A DNA stretch of 64,000 bases from Flavobacterium sp. CF108 (GTDB taxonomy: Bacteria; Bacteroidota; Bacteroidia; Flavobacteriales; Flavobacteriaceae): NCBI RefSeq assembly GCF_900129795.1, contig NZ_FQWW01000010.1, positions 62,001 to 126,000 of the forward strand, written 5' to 3'. Below the pieces are notes generated by a model. It was not told the DNA's origin and did no database searches. It worked only from the letters and a program-made list of their open reading frames with translations. Within the stretch, counting starts at the first letter, position 1, and each line of letters opens with the position of its first letter. The position numbers and the translations under genes are program-made. This document shows, in pieces, positions 1 through 8,519 of the stretch.

Positions 1-246
1 TTTCATTAACGCCTCAACTTCCAGTTTAGGACGATTCCAGTTTTCTGTAGAAAAAGCATACAAGGTTAGGTACTCAATACCTAGTTTGGCACAAGTTGTA
101 ATTGTTTTTTTAACAGATTTGGTGCCGTTTTCGTGTCCAAAAGCTCTTAAAAAGCCTTGTTGTTTAGCCCAGCGCCCGTTTCCGTCCATAATAATGGCCA
201 GATGTTTTGGTAAGTTTGATTGATCTATAGAGTCTAGTAAATTCAT
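1..246 (-). CDS. uppS: Isoprenyl (undecaprenyl) diphosphate synthase, partial
   Basis: The first 82 codons are present; the C-terminus lies beyond the left edge. The product condenses isopentenyl diphosphate with farnesyl diphosphate to make the C55 carrier lipid for cell-wall and polysaccharide synthesis. The fragment shows the cis-prenyltransferase signature IIMDGNGRWAKQQG (about residues 18-31), then a GH..G motif and YAFSTENWNRP, which are the substrate-binding regions of the family. The ATG at 246 follows the stop of the DUF6089 gene by only 5 nt, so the two are almost certainly one leftward operon. In many Bacteroidota bamA follows uppS, but that would be outside the window. Confidence 0.95.
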   Translation of the reverse strand, partial: MNLLDSIDQSNLPKHLAIIMDGNGRWAKQQGFLRAFGHENGTKSVKKTITTCAKLGIEYLTLYAFSTENWNRPKLEVEALMK

Positions 247-251
247 TTTTA

Positions 252-941
252 TTATTCTGCGCAGTAGCAAGGTTTTTGTCCAAAGGTATAAGTTAAAGTA
301 ATACCTGAAAAGACATACCAGTCATTATTATTTAAATTTCCGAATTTTAGAATGTTTGCATTGCTGGTATCAGGATTACTGCCATCAATATTGTCGGTAA
401 AAGTATATCGTGCCCCAACTTCAGCACCTATAACAAAATGAGGAGTTACATTTGATTTAATTCCAAGTGTTATGGGTATTGCAAATGAATTTGAGTTGAT
501 TTTTTGCGTAATATTTGGGCTGGTTTCATAACGATATAAACCATCATAAAGAAAAAAGCTTAAACCTGAATATATATAAGGAGTAACTTTTGTATGATAA
601 TCATGAAGATTGAAATCAAAAAAATTAAATTCTAAACCAGCAGAAAATTCTTTTACATCATTATCAAAACGATATCCCCTTCTGTTGCGTCCTGTTTCGT
701 CAGAATCTAAATCGTTTCCGGTGATACTAGATTGTGTATAAGAGAAACGATAAGAATGTCTTGGGCTTTTGTTCCATTTGTACAAAATACCTAAAGCCAG
801 TTTATTTGGATTAACGTAAGTTGTGCTTCCAACATCACCAACAAAGTTGCTTCCGCCAATAAAAACACCAAGCTCATTGATTTGAGCATTAAGTGTAATA
901 AAAGGGAAAAAACATAACAATAAATTAAAAATTTTCTTCAT
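252..941 (-). CDS. DUF6089 (PorG-like) outer-membrane beta-barrel protein
   Basis: A 229-residue protein with a signal peptide ending near LNAQ (residue 19) followed by alternating beta-strand sequence typical of a small outer-membrane barrel (ELGVFIGGSNFVGDVG at the start, FSGITLTYTFG at the end). I recognise it as the DUF6089 family. From memory, that family includes PorG, an outer-membrane part of the type IX secretion machine, and porG also neighbours uppS and bamA in Porphyromonas; this assignment is inference. The gene is the first of a leftward operon with uppS and has a good Bacteroidota promoter at 960-989. The C-terminus ends CYCAE. Confidence 0.75.
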   Translation of the reverse strand: MKKIFNLLLCFFPFITLNAQINELGVFIGGSNFVGDVGSTTYVNPNKLALGILYKWNKSPRHSYRFSYTQSSITGNDLDSDETGRNRRGYRFDNDVKEFSAGLEFNFFDFNLHDYHTKVTPYIYSGLSFFLYDGLYRYETSPNITQKINSNSFAIPITLGIKSNVTPHFVIGAEVGARYTFTDNIDGSNPDTSNANILKFGNLNNNDWYVFSGITLTYTFGQKPCYCAE

Positions 942-959
942 TTAATTCAAAATTGCGTG

Positions 960-989
960 CAAATATAATAATTATCAATACGAATCAAA
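960..989 (-). promoter_or_regulatory. Bacteroidota-type promoter of DUF6089-uppS
   Basis: Read on the minus strand, TTTG (989-986) is followed after 18 nt by TATATTTG (967-960), matching the TTTG/TAnnTTTG consensus of the Bacteroidota housekeeping sigma factor. The start codon is at 941, leaving a leader of about 10-15 nt. Confidence 0.7.
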
Positions 990-1003
990 GTTCCTTTAGA
1001 TAA

Positions 1004-1156
1004 ATGTGCTTTTTTTTCAATTTACATTATGATTTTGAGCAATTTAATGATGATTCGCTATATGCAGAACGAGAAAATGTGGTATTATCGTATAGTGATG
1101 AAGGAGAAAAGAGTTTAATTTCTCTTGTCTTCTCCCCAGAGCAGTTTGTTTCTTAA
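1004..1156 (+). CDS. Possible 50-residue ORF converging on nadK
   Basis: An ATG-initiated frame of 50 codons in the gap between nadK and the DUF6089 gene. Its last 42 nt overlap the end of nadK antisense. The amino-acid mix of the upstream half (YDFEQFNDDSLYAERENV) is acidic and protein-like, so it may be a small gene or the surviving 3' end of a lost one. No promoter or homologue is apparent to me. It could equally be a chance frame. Confidence 0.2.
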   Translation: MCFFFNLHYDFEQFNDDSLYAERENVVLSYSDEGEKSLISLVFSPEQFVS

Positions 1157-1999
1157 GGTTTTTAAGAAAGTTTCGCCCGGGATTTCAATCATTTTTATTT
1201 TATAATCAGTTTTTTTAATCTTAAGAACTGATTCGTTTTTTACCGAAGAAATTCGGGAATCTAATGAAACCAAATATTGGTCTTCTCTTCCTGTTACGCG
1301 CAAAGTGATTTCAGTATCGTCTGGTATAACAAGTGGTCTGGCGGTTAAATTATGTGGTGCAATTGGCGTAATTACTAAACTTTTTACATCTGGTGTTAAA
1401 ATAGGCCCGCCGCAGCTTAATGAATATCCTGTAGAACCCGTTGGAGTTGAAATAATTAATCCATCTGCCCAGTAAGAATTTAAATATTCATTGTTTAAAT
1501 AGGTATCAACAGTAATCATCGAAGTCGTATCTTTTCTGCTTACAGTAACCTCGTTCATAGCAAAATTAAGCTCTGCGAATGCATCATTTTTAGGTTCGCA
1601 GGTTATGCCAAGCAAAGTTCTTTCGGATGTTGTATAGTTTTGATCGATAACATATTGCAGTAAACTGTCAATGTTTTCCTTTTGAACTTTTGCAAGAAAT
1701 CCTAATCTTCCTGCGTTTATACCTAATAAAGGAATGCCTGAATTACGAACAAAAGCCGCAGCTCTCAAAATTGTTCCATCACCGCCAATACTAATCAGCA
1801 TTTCAAAACTATTATCTAAAGTAGTACTTGGAGAAAAAGTTTTATATTCCTTTTTTACAAGCTGCTTATCGTAAAGCATGTCCAGAAAATTTTCTTCAAT
1901 TACCATTTCTACATTATTAGAATTGAAAAACGAGAAAATGTCTTTTATAATAGGTTCGGTACTGTTTTGATAATATTGTCCGTAAATGGCTATTTTCAT
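1115..1999 (-). CDS. nadK: NAD kinase
   Basis: This 294-residue enzyme phosphorylates NAD to NADP in the cytoplasm. The diagnostic GGDGT motif is at residues 72-76 within SIGGDGTILRAA. The NE/D motif (MNEVTVSRKD, near residue 148) and the glycine-rich ISTPTGSTGYSLSCGGP segment (near 183-199) follow in the usual order. Length fits the bacterial family. The gene is 89 nt downstream of the CBS-domain gene on the same strand and may be co-transcribed with it. The intergenic stretch before the DUF6089 gene contains that gene's own promoter. Confidence 0.96.
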   Translation of the reverse strand: MKIAIYGQYYQNSTEPIIKDIFSFFNSNNVEMVIEENFLDMLYDKQLVKKEYKTFSPSTTLDNSFEMLISIGGDGTILRAAAFVRNSGIPLLGINAGRLGFLAKVQKENIDSLLQYVIDQNYTTSERTLLGITCEPKNDAFAELNFAMNEVTVSRKDTTSMITVDTYLNNEYLNSYWADGLIISTPTGSTGYSLSCGGPILTPDVKSLVITPIAPHNLTARPLVIPDDTEITLRVTGREDQYLVSLDSRISSVKNESVLKIKKTDYKIKMIEIPGETFLKTLRNKLLWGEDKRN

Positions 2000-2088
2000 C
2001 TGGTGTTTAATCGATTTTTATTTAATTGTTTAATCGTTAATTTTCTTCGTTAAAACGATTAAACAATTAACCGATTCAACAAACAATA

Positions 2089-2748
2089 TTATATATTAAG
2101 GTATTTGTCTAAATAATCAGAGCGCTCTTTTAAGCTATTAATATAGGTATCTTCCTGATGTTCTGAAATAATTTCATAACCGTATCTTCTATACGTCTGA
2201 ATAATTTCATTCATCGCTCCCAAACCTATTTTTATAGTAATCTGAACATTTTCTAGATCGGCTTCAGAAACAAAACAACCTAAAATTTTACCATTATTGC
2301 TTTCTACAATTTGGGTTACTTCGCTCATCGAATAATCCAGCAGCCCTTTTTGAACAATGATAATTCCTCCTTGTTCCTTTAAAAATGGCGTTTCCTGAAA
2401 AAACTTCATAATATCTTCCATTTCATAATAGCCTATGTAGCTATTATTCTCATCAAGAATTGGAATAATATTAGTGTGATTTTTTGCGAAGACTTCCAGA
2501 ACATCCAGCCAGATCATTGATTTTCTGGCAAAAAAACGTTCTAAAGTATATTTGTAGTCAATAGCTTTTTTATCGGTATCAAACGTTTCAACATCATCAG
2601 AAGAAATACTTCCAATGAAAATCCCATCTTCTAAAATCGGAAAATGAGAAAAATTTACATCGATAAAAAAGTCCTGAATCGATGCTATCGTTTCCTGACT
2701 ATCAATCGCTCTGAAATCATTTGTGATATAGTTTGTAATTTCTGTCAT
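2089..2748 (-). CDS. CBS-domain protein (AcuB-like)
   Basis: A 219-residue soluble protein with two tandem CBS motifs in the first ~130 residues (FPILEDGIFIGSISSDDV and IIPILDENNSYIGYYEMEDI). A C-terminal segment follows (GGIIIVQ...ITIKIGLGAMNEIIQTYRRYGYEI) whose pattern resembles an ACT-like regulatory fold. CBS pairs bind adenine nucleotides and act as energy sensors. Being next to nadK is suggestive but not proof of a link to nucleotide metabolism. The actual partner is unknown. It is divergent from pdxJ across a 116-nt gap. Confidence 0.85.
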   Translation of the reverse strand: MTEITNYITNDFRAIDSQETIASIQDFFIDVNFSHFPILEDGIFIGSISSDDVETFDTDKKAIDYKYTLERFFARKSMIWLDVLEVFAKNHTNIIPILDENNSYIGYYEMEDIMKFFQETPFLKEQGGIIIVQKGLLDYSMSEVTQIVESNNGKILGCFVSEADLENVQITIKIGLGAMNEIIQTYRRYGYEIISEHQEDTYINSLKERSDYLDKYLNI

Positions 2749-2814
2749 AAATCAATCGAAGATATTTGATGCAAAATAATCAAAAAATACCAAAAACTGC
2801 TGCGTTTTACTTTG

Positions 2815-2822
2815 TATTTTTG
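2815..2822 (+). promoter_or_regulatory. -7 box of pdxJ
   Basis: TATTTTTG matches TAnnTTTG and lies 42 nt before the pdxJ start. I found no good TTG at the expected -33 spacing, so only the -7 half is supported. Confidence 0.4.
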
Positions 2823-2864
2823 TCGTAACAAATATAGTGTTACTTGAATTAATTATCTATTTAT

Positions 2865-3578
2865 ATGACAAAGTTAAGTGTTAATATCAATAAAATTGCA
2901 ACGCTGCGAAATGCACGAGGCGGAAATGTACCTGATTTATTAAAAGTTGTTGTCGATATTCAGCGTTTTGGAGGGCAGGGAATTACCATTCATCCACGTC
3001 CGGATGAGCGTCATATTCGCTATCAGGATGCGCGCGATTTAAAAGCAATTGTTACTACAGAATATAATATTGAAGGAAATCCGCAGCATAATTTTATTGA
3101 TTTGGTTTTAGAATGCAAACCAGATCAGGTTACTTTAGTTCCAGATGCAATTGGTGCCATTACCTCTTCTGCAGGCTGGGATACCATTAAAAATCAAGAT
3201 TATTTAACTGAAGTTATTCAGGAATTTCAAAGAAACGGAATTAGAACATCGATTTTTGTTGATCCGGTTTTAGAAATTATCGAAGGAGCAAAAAAAACAG
3301 GAACAGACAGAATCGAATTGTATACTGAAGCCTTTGCGCATCAATACGATTTAGGAAACAAAAATGCTATCGATCCGTATGTGAAAGCTGCAGAATTAGC
3401 AAACGAATTAGGTTTGGGAATTAACGCCGGACATGATTTGAGTTTAGATAATATCCAGTTTTTCAAACAAAATATTCCGGGATTATTAGAGGTTTCTATT
3501 GGTCACGCTTTAATTTCAGAAGCACTTTATCTTGGTTTGGATAATGTTGTGAATATGTATTTGAATAAATTGAAGTAA
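2865..3578 (+). CDS. pdxJ: Pyridoxine 5'-phosphate synthase
   Basis: PdxJ closes the pyridine ring of vitamin B6 from 1-deoxyxylulose 5-phosphate and 3-amino-2-oxopropyl phosphate. The 237-residue length is normal. The N-terminal KLSVNINKIATLRNARGG, the GITIHPRPDERHI phosphate/active-site motif near residues 39-51, and the C-terminal ELGLGINAGHDLSLDN and SIGHALISEALYLGL loops are all classical. The gene is alone on its strand, followed after 77 nt by the TonB receptor. Confidence 0.97.
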   Translation: MTKLSVNINKIATLRNARGGNVPDLLKVVVDIQRFGGQGITIHPRPDERHIRYQDARDLKAIVTTEYNIEGNPQHNFIDLVLECKPDQVTLVPDAIGAITSSAGWDTIKNQDYLTEVIQEFQRNGIRTSIFVDPVLEIIEGAKKTGTDRIELYTEAFAHQYDLGNKNAIDPYVKAAELANELGLGINAGHDLSLDNIQFFKQNIPGLLEVSIGHALISEALYLGLDNVVNMYLNKLK

Positions 3579-3655
3579 GATTAAAATTAAACAATTATAA
3601 CCTGACATAATTGGGTTATAATTGTTTACTTTCGCACTTTTCTTATTAAAATTAA

Positions 3656-5929
3656 GTGTCAAAATTTATTATTCTTTTTTTATTGTTTTCCTTTTCCAAC
3701 CTTTTTGCACAGTCAAATGTCCGAATAAAGGGAAATGTAAAATCTTCTGAAAGCCAAAACCTAATTGGTGCAAATGTCTCTTTTGAGATAAACAAAAAAC
3801 AGCTGCATGCCATTACAGATACTCTGGGTAACTTTTCACAAAGTATTCCTGGAGGTAATTTGGTTATAAAAATTGATCATTTAAATTTTACGCCAAAAAC
3901 TATTTATTGCAATCTGCAAAAAGACACCATACTTTCTATTGTTTTAGAAAAAGATATTTCACTTTTAAAAGAAGTAATTATTTCAAATGATAAAAAAAGC
4001 GGCATCAAAACTTTATCCGGCGGAAAACTTTCTTTTAATTTAAAAGAATTAAACGCTGTTCCAACACTTTTAGGAACTACAGATATTATTAAACTTTTGC
4101 AGCTTACCCCCGGAGTACAAAATTCCGGAGATGCAAATGGTTATTTATACGTTCGTGGCGGTGATCCCGGACATAATGCAATTTTATATAACGAAGCTCC
4201 CATTTATGGAATGTCTCATTTACTCGGGATTTTTCCTTTTTACAACGCAGATCATATTAAGGATGTAGAATTTGATAAATCAAGTTCGAATGCAAAATAT
4301 GGCGGCCGATTGAGTTCAACAACAGTTTTAAGCACCAATAAAAAATTACCGTCAGAATTTTCGATTCAGGGAAATGCAGGAATTTTAGCTTCGCAAGTAA
4401 CATTGGCAGTTCCGCTTAATGATAAAACAGGATTTTATGTGTCCGGAAGAAAAACCTATATTGATGAAGTTGTAGGCCCAATATTAAAATCAGGTTCAGA
4501 AAGTAATGATGTTCAGGATATGAAATATGATTTTTCTGATGCGAATTTCACCTTTTTATCCCAAATTTCTAAAAAGAATCTATTTTCATTAGATGCTTTT
4601 TTTAGCGGAGACGAATTGAAAATAAAAGATGAGAATCTGGCGCTGCGAACGAATTTAAAATGGAGCAATTTTACAGTTTCACCATCTTTAACCACAACAT
4701 TTTCTCCAAAAGTAAGCATGTCTAATTCTGTTTATTTTAGTCATTATTCTAATGATTTAAGTATGGAACAGGCAACAATTCAATTTGGAGTTTCTTCTTT
4801 TGTAAAAGATTTTGGGTTTACAAATACCGTACGATTTTTAATTAACAATATTCCATTTGAGACAGGATTGCAATATGTTTATCACAATTTACAGCCTCAA
4901 AAAGTGAATGTAGAAAACCTGACAACGCTTGATAATTATTCCCAAAGAATAATTAATGCCAATGAAGCAGCAATTTTTGTAAACGCAAAACCTAAGTTAT
5001 TTGAAAATGTAACAGCCGATTTAGGACTTCGAATTAATTATTATACTTCTGGGCCAGACTCTTATTTACATTTTCAACCGCGTGCTGTGCTGAATTATTA
5101 TGCGAATGAAAAATATTCGTTTTATGCTTCTTATAACAGACAATACCAATATTTGAGTTTGATTACAACTTCAAGCGTAGGAATTCCAACGGATTTTTGG
5201 ATTGCAAGTTCTGATGGAATAAAGCCGCAGTCGTCTAATGAATTTGCTGTTGGTTCTAATCAAAATATTACCAGAAATTTTTCTTCTTCTTTTGGCGGAT
5301 TTTATCGTTCGATGAAAAACCTGCTGGAATATCCGTATGGAATAACGCAGTTTAATGAAATTACAACGCTTAAAAATGATTTGTATGTGGGAGAAGGAAA
5401 AGCGTACGGATTTGAAATGATGTTGAAAAAAAGTAACGGAAAATTTACTGGCTGGCTGAGTTATACCTTAAGCTGGTCTGATCGAAATTTTGATGAATTG
5501 AATAATGGGAAAACGTATTTCGCAAAATACGACAGACGCCATAATCTTTCTGTTGTTGGAATGTATGATTTAAACTCAAAATGGAATTTTGGAGTTACTC
5601 AAATATTTGGTTCCGGAAATCGATTCACAATGCCAACTTCCTGGTATTTCATAAATAATAATCCTGTTAAAGAATATTCAGGATATAATAATGCACAAAT
5701 GCCAGATTATATTAGAACAGATATTTCTGCGAATTATTATTTTATAAAAACGCTGAAGAAAGAAAGTGCTTTAAACTTTTCTATTTACAATGCATTCAAT
5801 GTATCAAACCCAGTTTATGTTGTTTTAGATGTAGAAGTAAATGAGGATAAAAGCAAAGTTGTGGTAAAGCAGGAAAAAAAAGTATTATACCGAATTCTTC
5901 CTTCTGTTAGCTGGAGATTTAAATTTTAA
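3656..5929 (+). CDS. TonB-dependent receptor with carboxypeptidase-like N-domain
   Basis: A 757-residue outer-membrane transporter. The signal peptide ends at about LFAQS (residue 20). A CarboxypepD_reg-like beta-sandwich covers about 22-100 (VKSSESQNLIGANVSFE). A plug domain spans about 115-230 (LLQLTPGVQNSGDANGYLYVRGGDPGHNA; the VRGG element is visible), followed by the 22-strand barrel ending in aromatic F. It begins with GTG (GTGTCAAAA); no better upstream start exists. A DUF4249 lipoprotein begins 3 nt after the stop, a frequent Bacteroidota pairing resembling SusC/SusD in layout. The substrate is unknown. Confidence 0.9.
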   Translation: MSKFIILFLLFSFSNLFAQSNVRIKGNVKSSESQNLIGANVSFEINKKQLHAITDTLGNFSQSIPGGNLVIKIDHLNFTPKTIYCNLQKDTILSIVLEKDISLLKEVIISNDKKSGIKTLSGGKLSFNLKELNAVPTLLGTTDIIKLLQLTPGVQNSGDANGYLYVRGGDPGHNAILYNEAPIYGMSHLLGIFPFYNADHIKDVEFDKSSSNAKYGGRLSSTTVLSTNKKLPSEFSIQGNAGILASQVTLAVPLNDKTGFYVSGRKTYIDEVVGPILKSGSESNDVQDMKYDFSDANFTFLSQISKKNLFSLDAFFSGDELKIKDENLALRTNLKWSNFTVSPSLTTTFSPKVSMSNSVYFSHYSNDLSMEQATIQFGVSSFVKDFGFTNTVRFLINNIPFETGLQYVYHNLQPQKVNVENLTTLDNYSQRIINANEAAIFVNAKPKLFENVTADLGLRINYYTSGPDSYLHFQPRAVLNYYANEKYSFYASYNRQYQYLSLITTSSVGIPTDFWIASSDGIKPQSSNEFAVGSNQNITRNFSSSFGGFYRSMKNLLEYPYGITQFNEITTLKNDLYVGEGKAYGFEMMLKKSNGKFTGWLSYTLSWSDRNFDELNNGKTYFAKYDRRHNLSVVGMYDLNSKWNFGVTQIFGSGNRFTMPTSWYFINNNPVKEYSGYNNAQMPDYIRTDISANYYFIKTLKKESALNFSIYNAFNVSNPVYVVLDVEVNEDKSKVVVKQEKKVLYRILPSVSWRFKF

Positions 5930-5932
5930 GAG

Positions 5933-6787
5933 ATGAAAAAATATATATTATTTCTTTTTGCTTTAGTGCTAACAAGTTGTTCAAAAGATGACTTTAGTGA
6001 ACAAAAAAGCCTGGAATCAAAAATAGTTGTTGAAGGCTGGATTGAAGAAGGTGATTTTGCCAATGTTTTGCTGTCGAGCAGTATTCCTGTTACAGATGTT
6101 ATTGACTCTACAAATGTTTTAAATCATGTAATTCGATCTGCAAAAATCACAATTTCTGACGGTCAGAATTCAGAAGTTTTAAGAGTGAAAAACGATAAAA
6201 ACAGAATTCCTCCATTTGTGTATTTTGGGTCAACTTTAAAAGGTGAAGCCGGAAAAGAATATTCTATTAAAATTGAATACTTAAATCGTGTTGTTGAAGC
6301 TGTAACCTCAATTCCGAAATCAGTGCCGCTTAAAAGTGCGGAATATATAAAGAAGAATGCTGCAGATACAACCGGCTATATTTTTGTAAAATTTGATGAT
6401 CCGTCAGCCGAAAAAAACTATTATCAAATCGCTACAAAAATTGATGGTGAAGAACCTATTTTTGTTCCTTCATTTTATGGCAATTTAGACGATAAAAACT
6501 TTAAAAGTTCTTCGGTTTCTGTGCAGATAAACAGAGGAGTTTTGTTATTTCCTAAAACAAAATTCACACCTTATTTTGCTGATGGAGACGTTATTTATGT
6601 AAAACTAAGAACACAAACGAAAGAAGCATTAGATTTCTGGAACAGCTGGCAAAACGAAATCGTAAACAGCAAAAATCCTATTTATCCCTCAAACACAAGT
6701 TTAAAATCGAATATAAAAGGAGGAATTGGTATTTGGGCAGGATATGGACAAAGTACCATCATAGTCAGAACACCTCCAAAAAAATAA
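5933..6787 (+). CDS. DUF4249 lipoprotein, partner of the TonB receptor
   Basis: A 284-residue protein with a lipobox (VLTSC, Cys16) followed by SKDD, an acidic start like that of exported surface lipoproteins in this phylum. The body (SKIVVEGWIEEGDFANVLLSSSIPV, then YSIKIEYLNRVVEAVTSIPKSVPL) is typical of DUF4249, a family usually encoded directly after a TonB receptor. It probably assists capture of the unknown ligand at the cell surface. It is translationally linked to the receptor by a 3-nt gap, and the terminator at 6786-6816 overlaps its stop. Confidence 0.88.
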   Translation: MKKYILFLFALVLTSCSKDDFSEQKSLESKIVVEGWIEEGDFANVLLSSSIPVTDVIDSTNVLNHVIRSAKITISDGQNSEVLRVKNDKNRIPPFVYFGSTLKGEAGKEYSIKIEYLNRVVEAVTSIPKSVPLKSAEYIKKNAADTTGYIFVKFDDPSAEKNYYQIATKIDGEEPIFVPSFYGNLDDKNFKSSSVSVQINRGVLLFPKTKFTPYFADGDVIYVKLRTQTKEALDFWNSWQNEIVNSKNPIYPSNTSLKSNIKGGIGIWAGYGQSTIIVRTPPKK

Positions 6788-6816
6788 AGCCGATTTGAAT
6801 ATTTCAAATCGGCTTT
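6786..6816. terminator. Bidirectional terminator
   Basis: Perfect 14-bp stem (AAAGCCGATTTGAA with TTCAAATCGGCTTT) around a 3-nt loop, between the convergent DUF4249 gene and the 444-residue lipoprotein gene. A T-rich tract lies to the right and an A-run to the left. A closely related hairpin stands at 8358-8385. Confidence 0.85.
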
Positions 6817-6835
6817 AAATTATATTTTTTTAAAA

Positions 6836-8170
6836 CTATTTTTCTTCTTTATTAAAAGCACTAATGAAATCTTCAAATTTACTTTCGAATGTATCAAATC
6901 CTTCAGAGAAATAAGCTCCCATTTCTACCTCAGTTTTATCATTGAATCTTAAATAGTTTACTACATAATAGTAGTTTAATATTTGTGGCGTATTTTGATC
7001 ATATTCCCAGTATCCGCCATATTCATTGTCTGCAGTTACCCATTTATTGTATCTGTCATAGCTGTATTCTTTTTCAGCATGCTGTACAATATCAGCAATT
7101 TTAGTTCCATCTTTTTTAGAAACTAAGATTAACTTCATGTTTTTATTAAAGTTAGCTGCTTCTCCTTCTGCTAATTTTAGATTATAAGCATTGTGATCAG
7201 TATAATAAGTTTTGCTGTTGTAATTTACATTAGGTAAAGTTTTTTCTAAAGCAATATCATCTGCAGCAGCTGTAGCTAAATCCATATCAGCAACAATAAC
7301 AAAGTTGTCCATTAACTGGAATAAACCATTTGCTTTACCTCTATATTGAACTAGTTCCTTGTTGTCAAGCAAATTGTCAATATTTGCATTACTTCCAGCG
7401 GTAAAATCAATTAGAGTTTTTCCATTGTAAATAAGAGATGCTTTTGCAGTGTTTTGTGCTGCTTTAATACTGCTCATTTCCCAAGTGTAACCATCGTTTA
7501 ACACCATTTTGTATGAGAATTCATTAGGAACTTCTTTCCCATTAGAATACTTTGCAGTTAATGCAAAAGTAGCAGATTGACCATTATCGATTGTTAAAAC
7601 TGCGTCTGCAGAACTAGGAAGGAAAAGGGAATCATATATTTCAGTTCCGCTTACCCAGCTGTCATAAGATTTCACTTTTACATCAGAAGAAATACCTTTT
7701 GCAGATAAAACAGCATTGTTAGCAGTTTGAGATTCTTTAGCAGGAAAAACAAATTTTAATTCTGTAGTTGAAGCTGTTTTAACCCAAACTTGTTCTGCAT
7801 TGTTCCATGTATAAATACCGTAAACACCAGAAACATTTAATATATCTTCTACTTTGTTGCTGCGTTTTCCACCAAAAACATCAATCTCATCGACACCTAA
7901 AAGTCTTGATAAATTTGCCAATGCTTCGATAGCTCCAGAGCTTTTGGTTTTATCAAGCTCAACAAGCATTTGATTAGCTTCAGCTTCTAATTTTGTTTTT
8001 TGAAGAGAAGGAGTAAGGCTAGAGTACGGTTGCTTTAATAATGCAGCAATTTGCTCTTCTAATGATAATTCTGTTTCAGGTTTAGTTTCTTCATCATTGC
8101 TTTCGTCGCTTGAACATGAAACCATAAGCTGCGAAGCAACTAATGATAATAAAAGGAATTTTTTAATCAT
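6836..8170 (-). CDS. Lipoprotein of unknown function
   Basis: A 444-residue lipoprotein: signal peptide MIKKFLLLSLVASQLMVS, lipid-modified Cys19, then SSDESNDEE, an acidic tether like the surface-export signal of Bacteroidota lipoproteins. I do not recognise the mature part. It has a short helical N-terminal region (about 35-90, EEQIAALLKQPYSSLTPSLQKTKLE) and then beta-rich sequence. The leader and the last ~20 codons, together with the terminator, have homologues around the neighbouring metalloprotease gene (see 8408-8473), so it is one member of an old tandem pair. Confidence 0.8.
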   Translation of the reverse strand: MIKKFLLLSLVASQLMVSCSSDESNDEETKPETELSLEEQIAALLKQPYSSLTPSLQKTKLEAEANQMLVELDKTKSSGAIEALANLSRLLGVDEIDVFGGKRSNKVEDILNVSGVYGIYTWNNAEQVWVKTASTTELKFVFPAKESQTANNAVLSAKGISSDVKVKSYDSWVSGTEIYDSLFLPSSADAVLTIDNGQSATFALTAKYSNGKEVPNEFSYKMVLNDGYTWEMSSIKAAQNTAKASLIYNGKTLIDFTAGSNANIDNLLDNKELVQYRGKANGLFQLMDNFVIVADMDLATAAADDIALEKTLPNVNYNSKTYYTDHNAYNLKLAEGEAANFNKNMKLILVSKKDGTKIADIVQHAEKEYSYDRYNKWVTADNEYGGYWEYDQNTPQILNYYYVVNYLRFNDKTEVEMGAYFSEGFDTFESKFEDFISAFNKEEK

Positions 8171-8357
8171 AAAGGTGGTATTAATTAATTGGATTTAAAT
8201 CAAGTTTTTGGTTTTGATTTTTAAAATGCGAATATACACTTTCGATTTATCTAATCCTTACGGGAAACCGTAAATTGGTAAGTTTTATTTTAATAAAATG
8301 TTTTTATCAAAATATTAAACTTATTGTATTGATTGTCAAATTTTTTACAAAAAAAAA

Positions 8358-8385
8358 CACCGATTTGAAATATTTCAAATCGGTG
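8358..8385 (-). terminator. Terminator of the lost paralogue
   Basis: Perfect 13-bp stem (CACCGATTTGAAA with TTTCAAATCGGTG), followed on the minus strand by a run of T. The core CCGATTTGAA...TTCAAATCGG is shared with the terminator at 6786-6816, consistent with duplication of gene plus terminator. Confidence 0.75.
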
Positions 8386-8407
8386 CTAGTAGTAGTTTTA
8401 GAAAATA

Positions 8408-8473
8408 TTATTTTTCGAAAGCTTGAATAAAATCTTCAAATTTAGTTCGGAATGTGTCAAATCCTTCAAATAA
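8408..8473 (-). pseudogene. 3' remnant of a paralogue of the 444-residue lipoprotein
   Basis: Twenty-one codons plus stop reading LFEGFDTFRTKFEDFIQAFEK, against the C-terminus SEGFDTFESKFEDFISAFNKEEK of the 444-residue lipoprotein. Over 39 nt (8430-8468 versus 6867-6905) I count 35 identities. The remnant keeps its own downstream hairpin (8358-8385) but has no start or body. The similarity stops at the terminator of the metalloprotease gene. Confidence 0.85.
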
Positions 8474-8514
8474 AAACAACCTCAAAACAGTAAGTTAAGA
8501 GGTTGTTTTATTTG
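8467..8514 (-). terminator. Terminator of the astacin-like gene
   Basis: On the minus strand AACCTC pairs with GAGGTT, followed by GTTTTTATTTG; the pairing extends outward through CAAATAAAA/TTTTATTTG. It begins 5 nt after the stop of the metalloprotease gene and overlaps the end of the paralogue remnant. Confidence 0.7.
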
Positions 8515-8519
8515 AAAAA

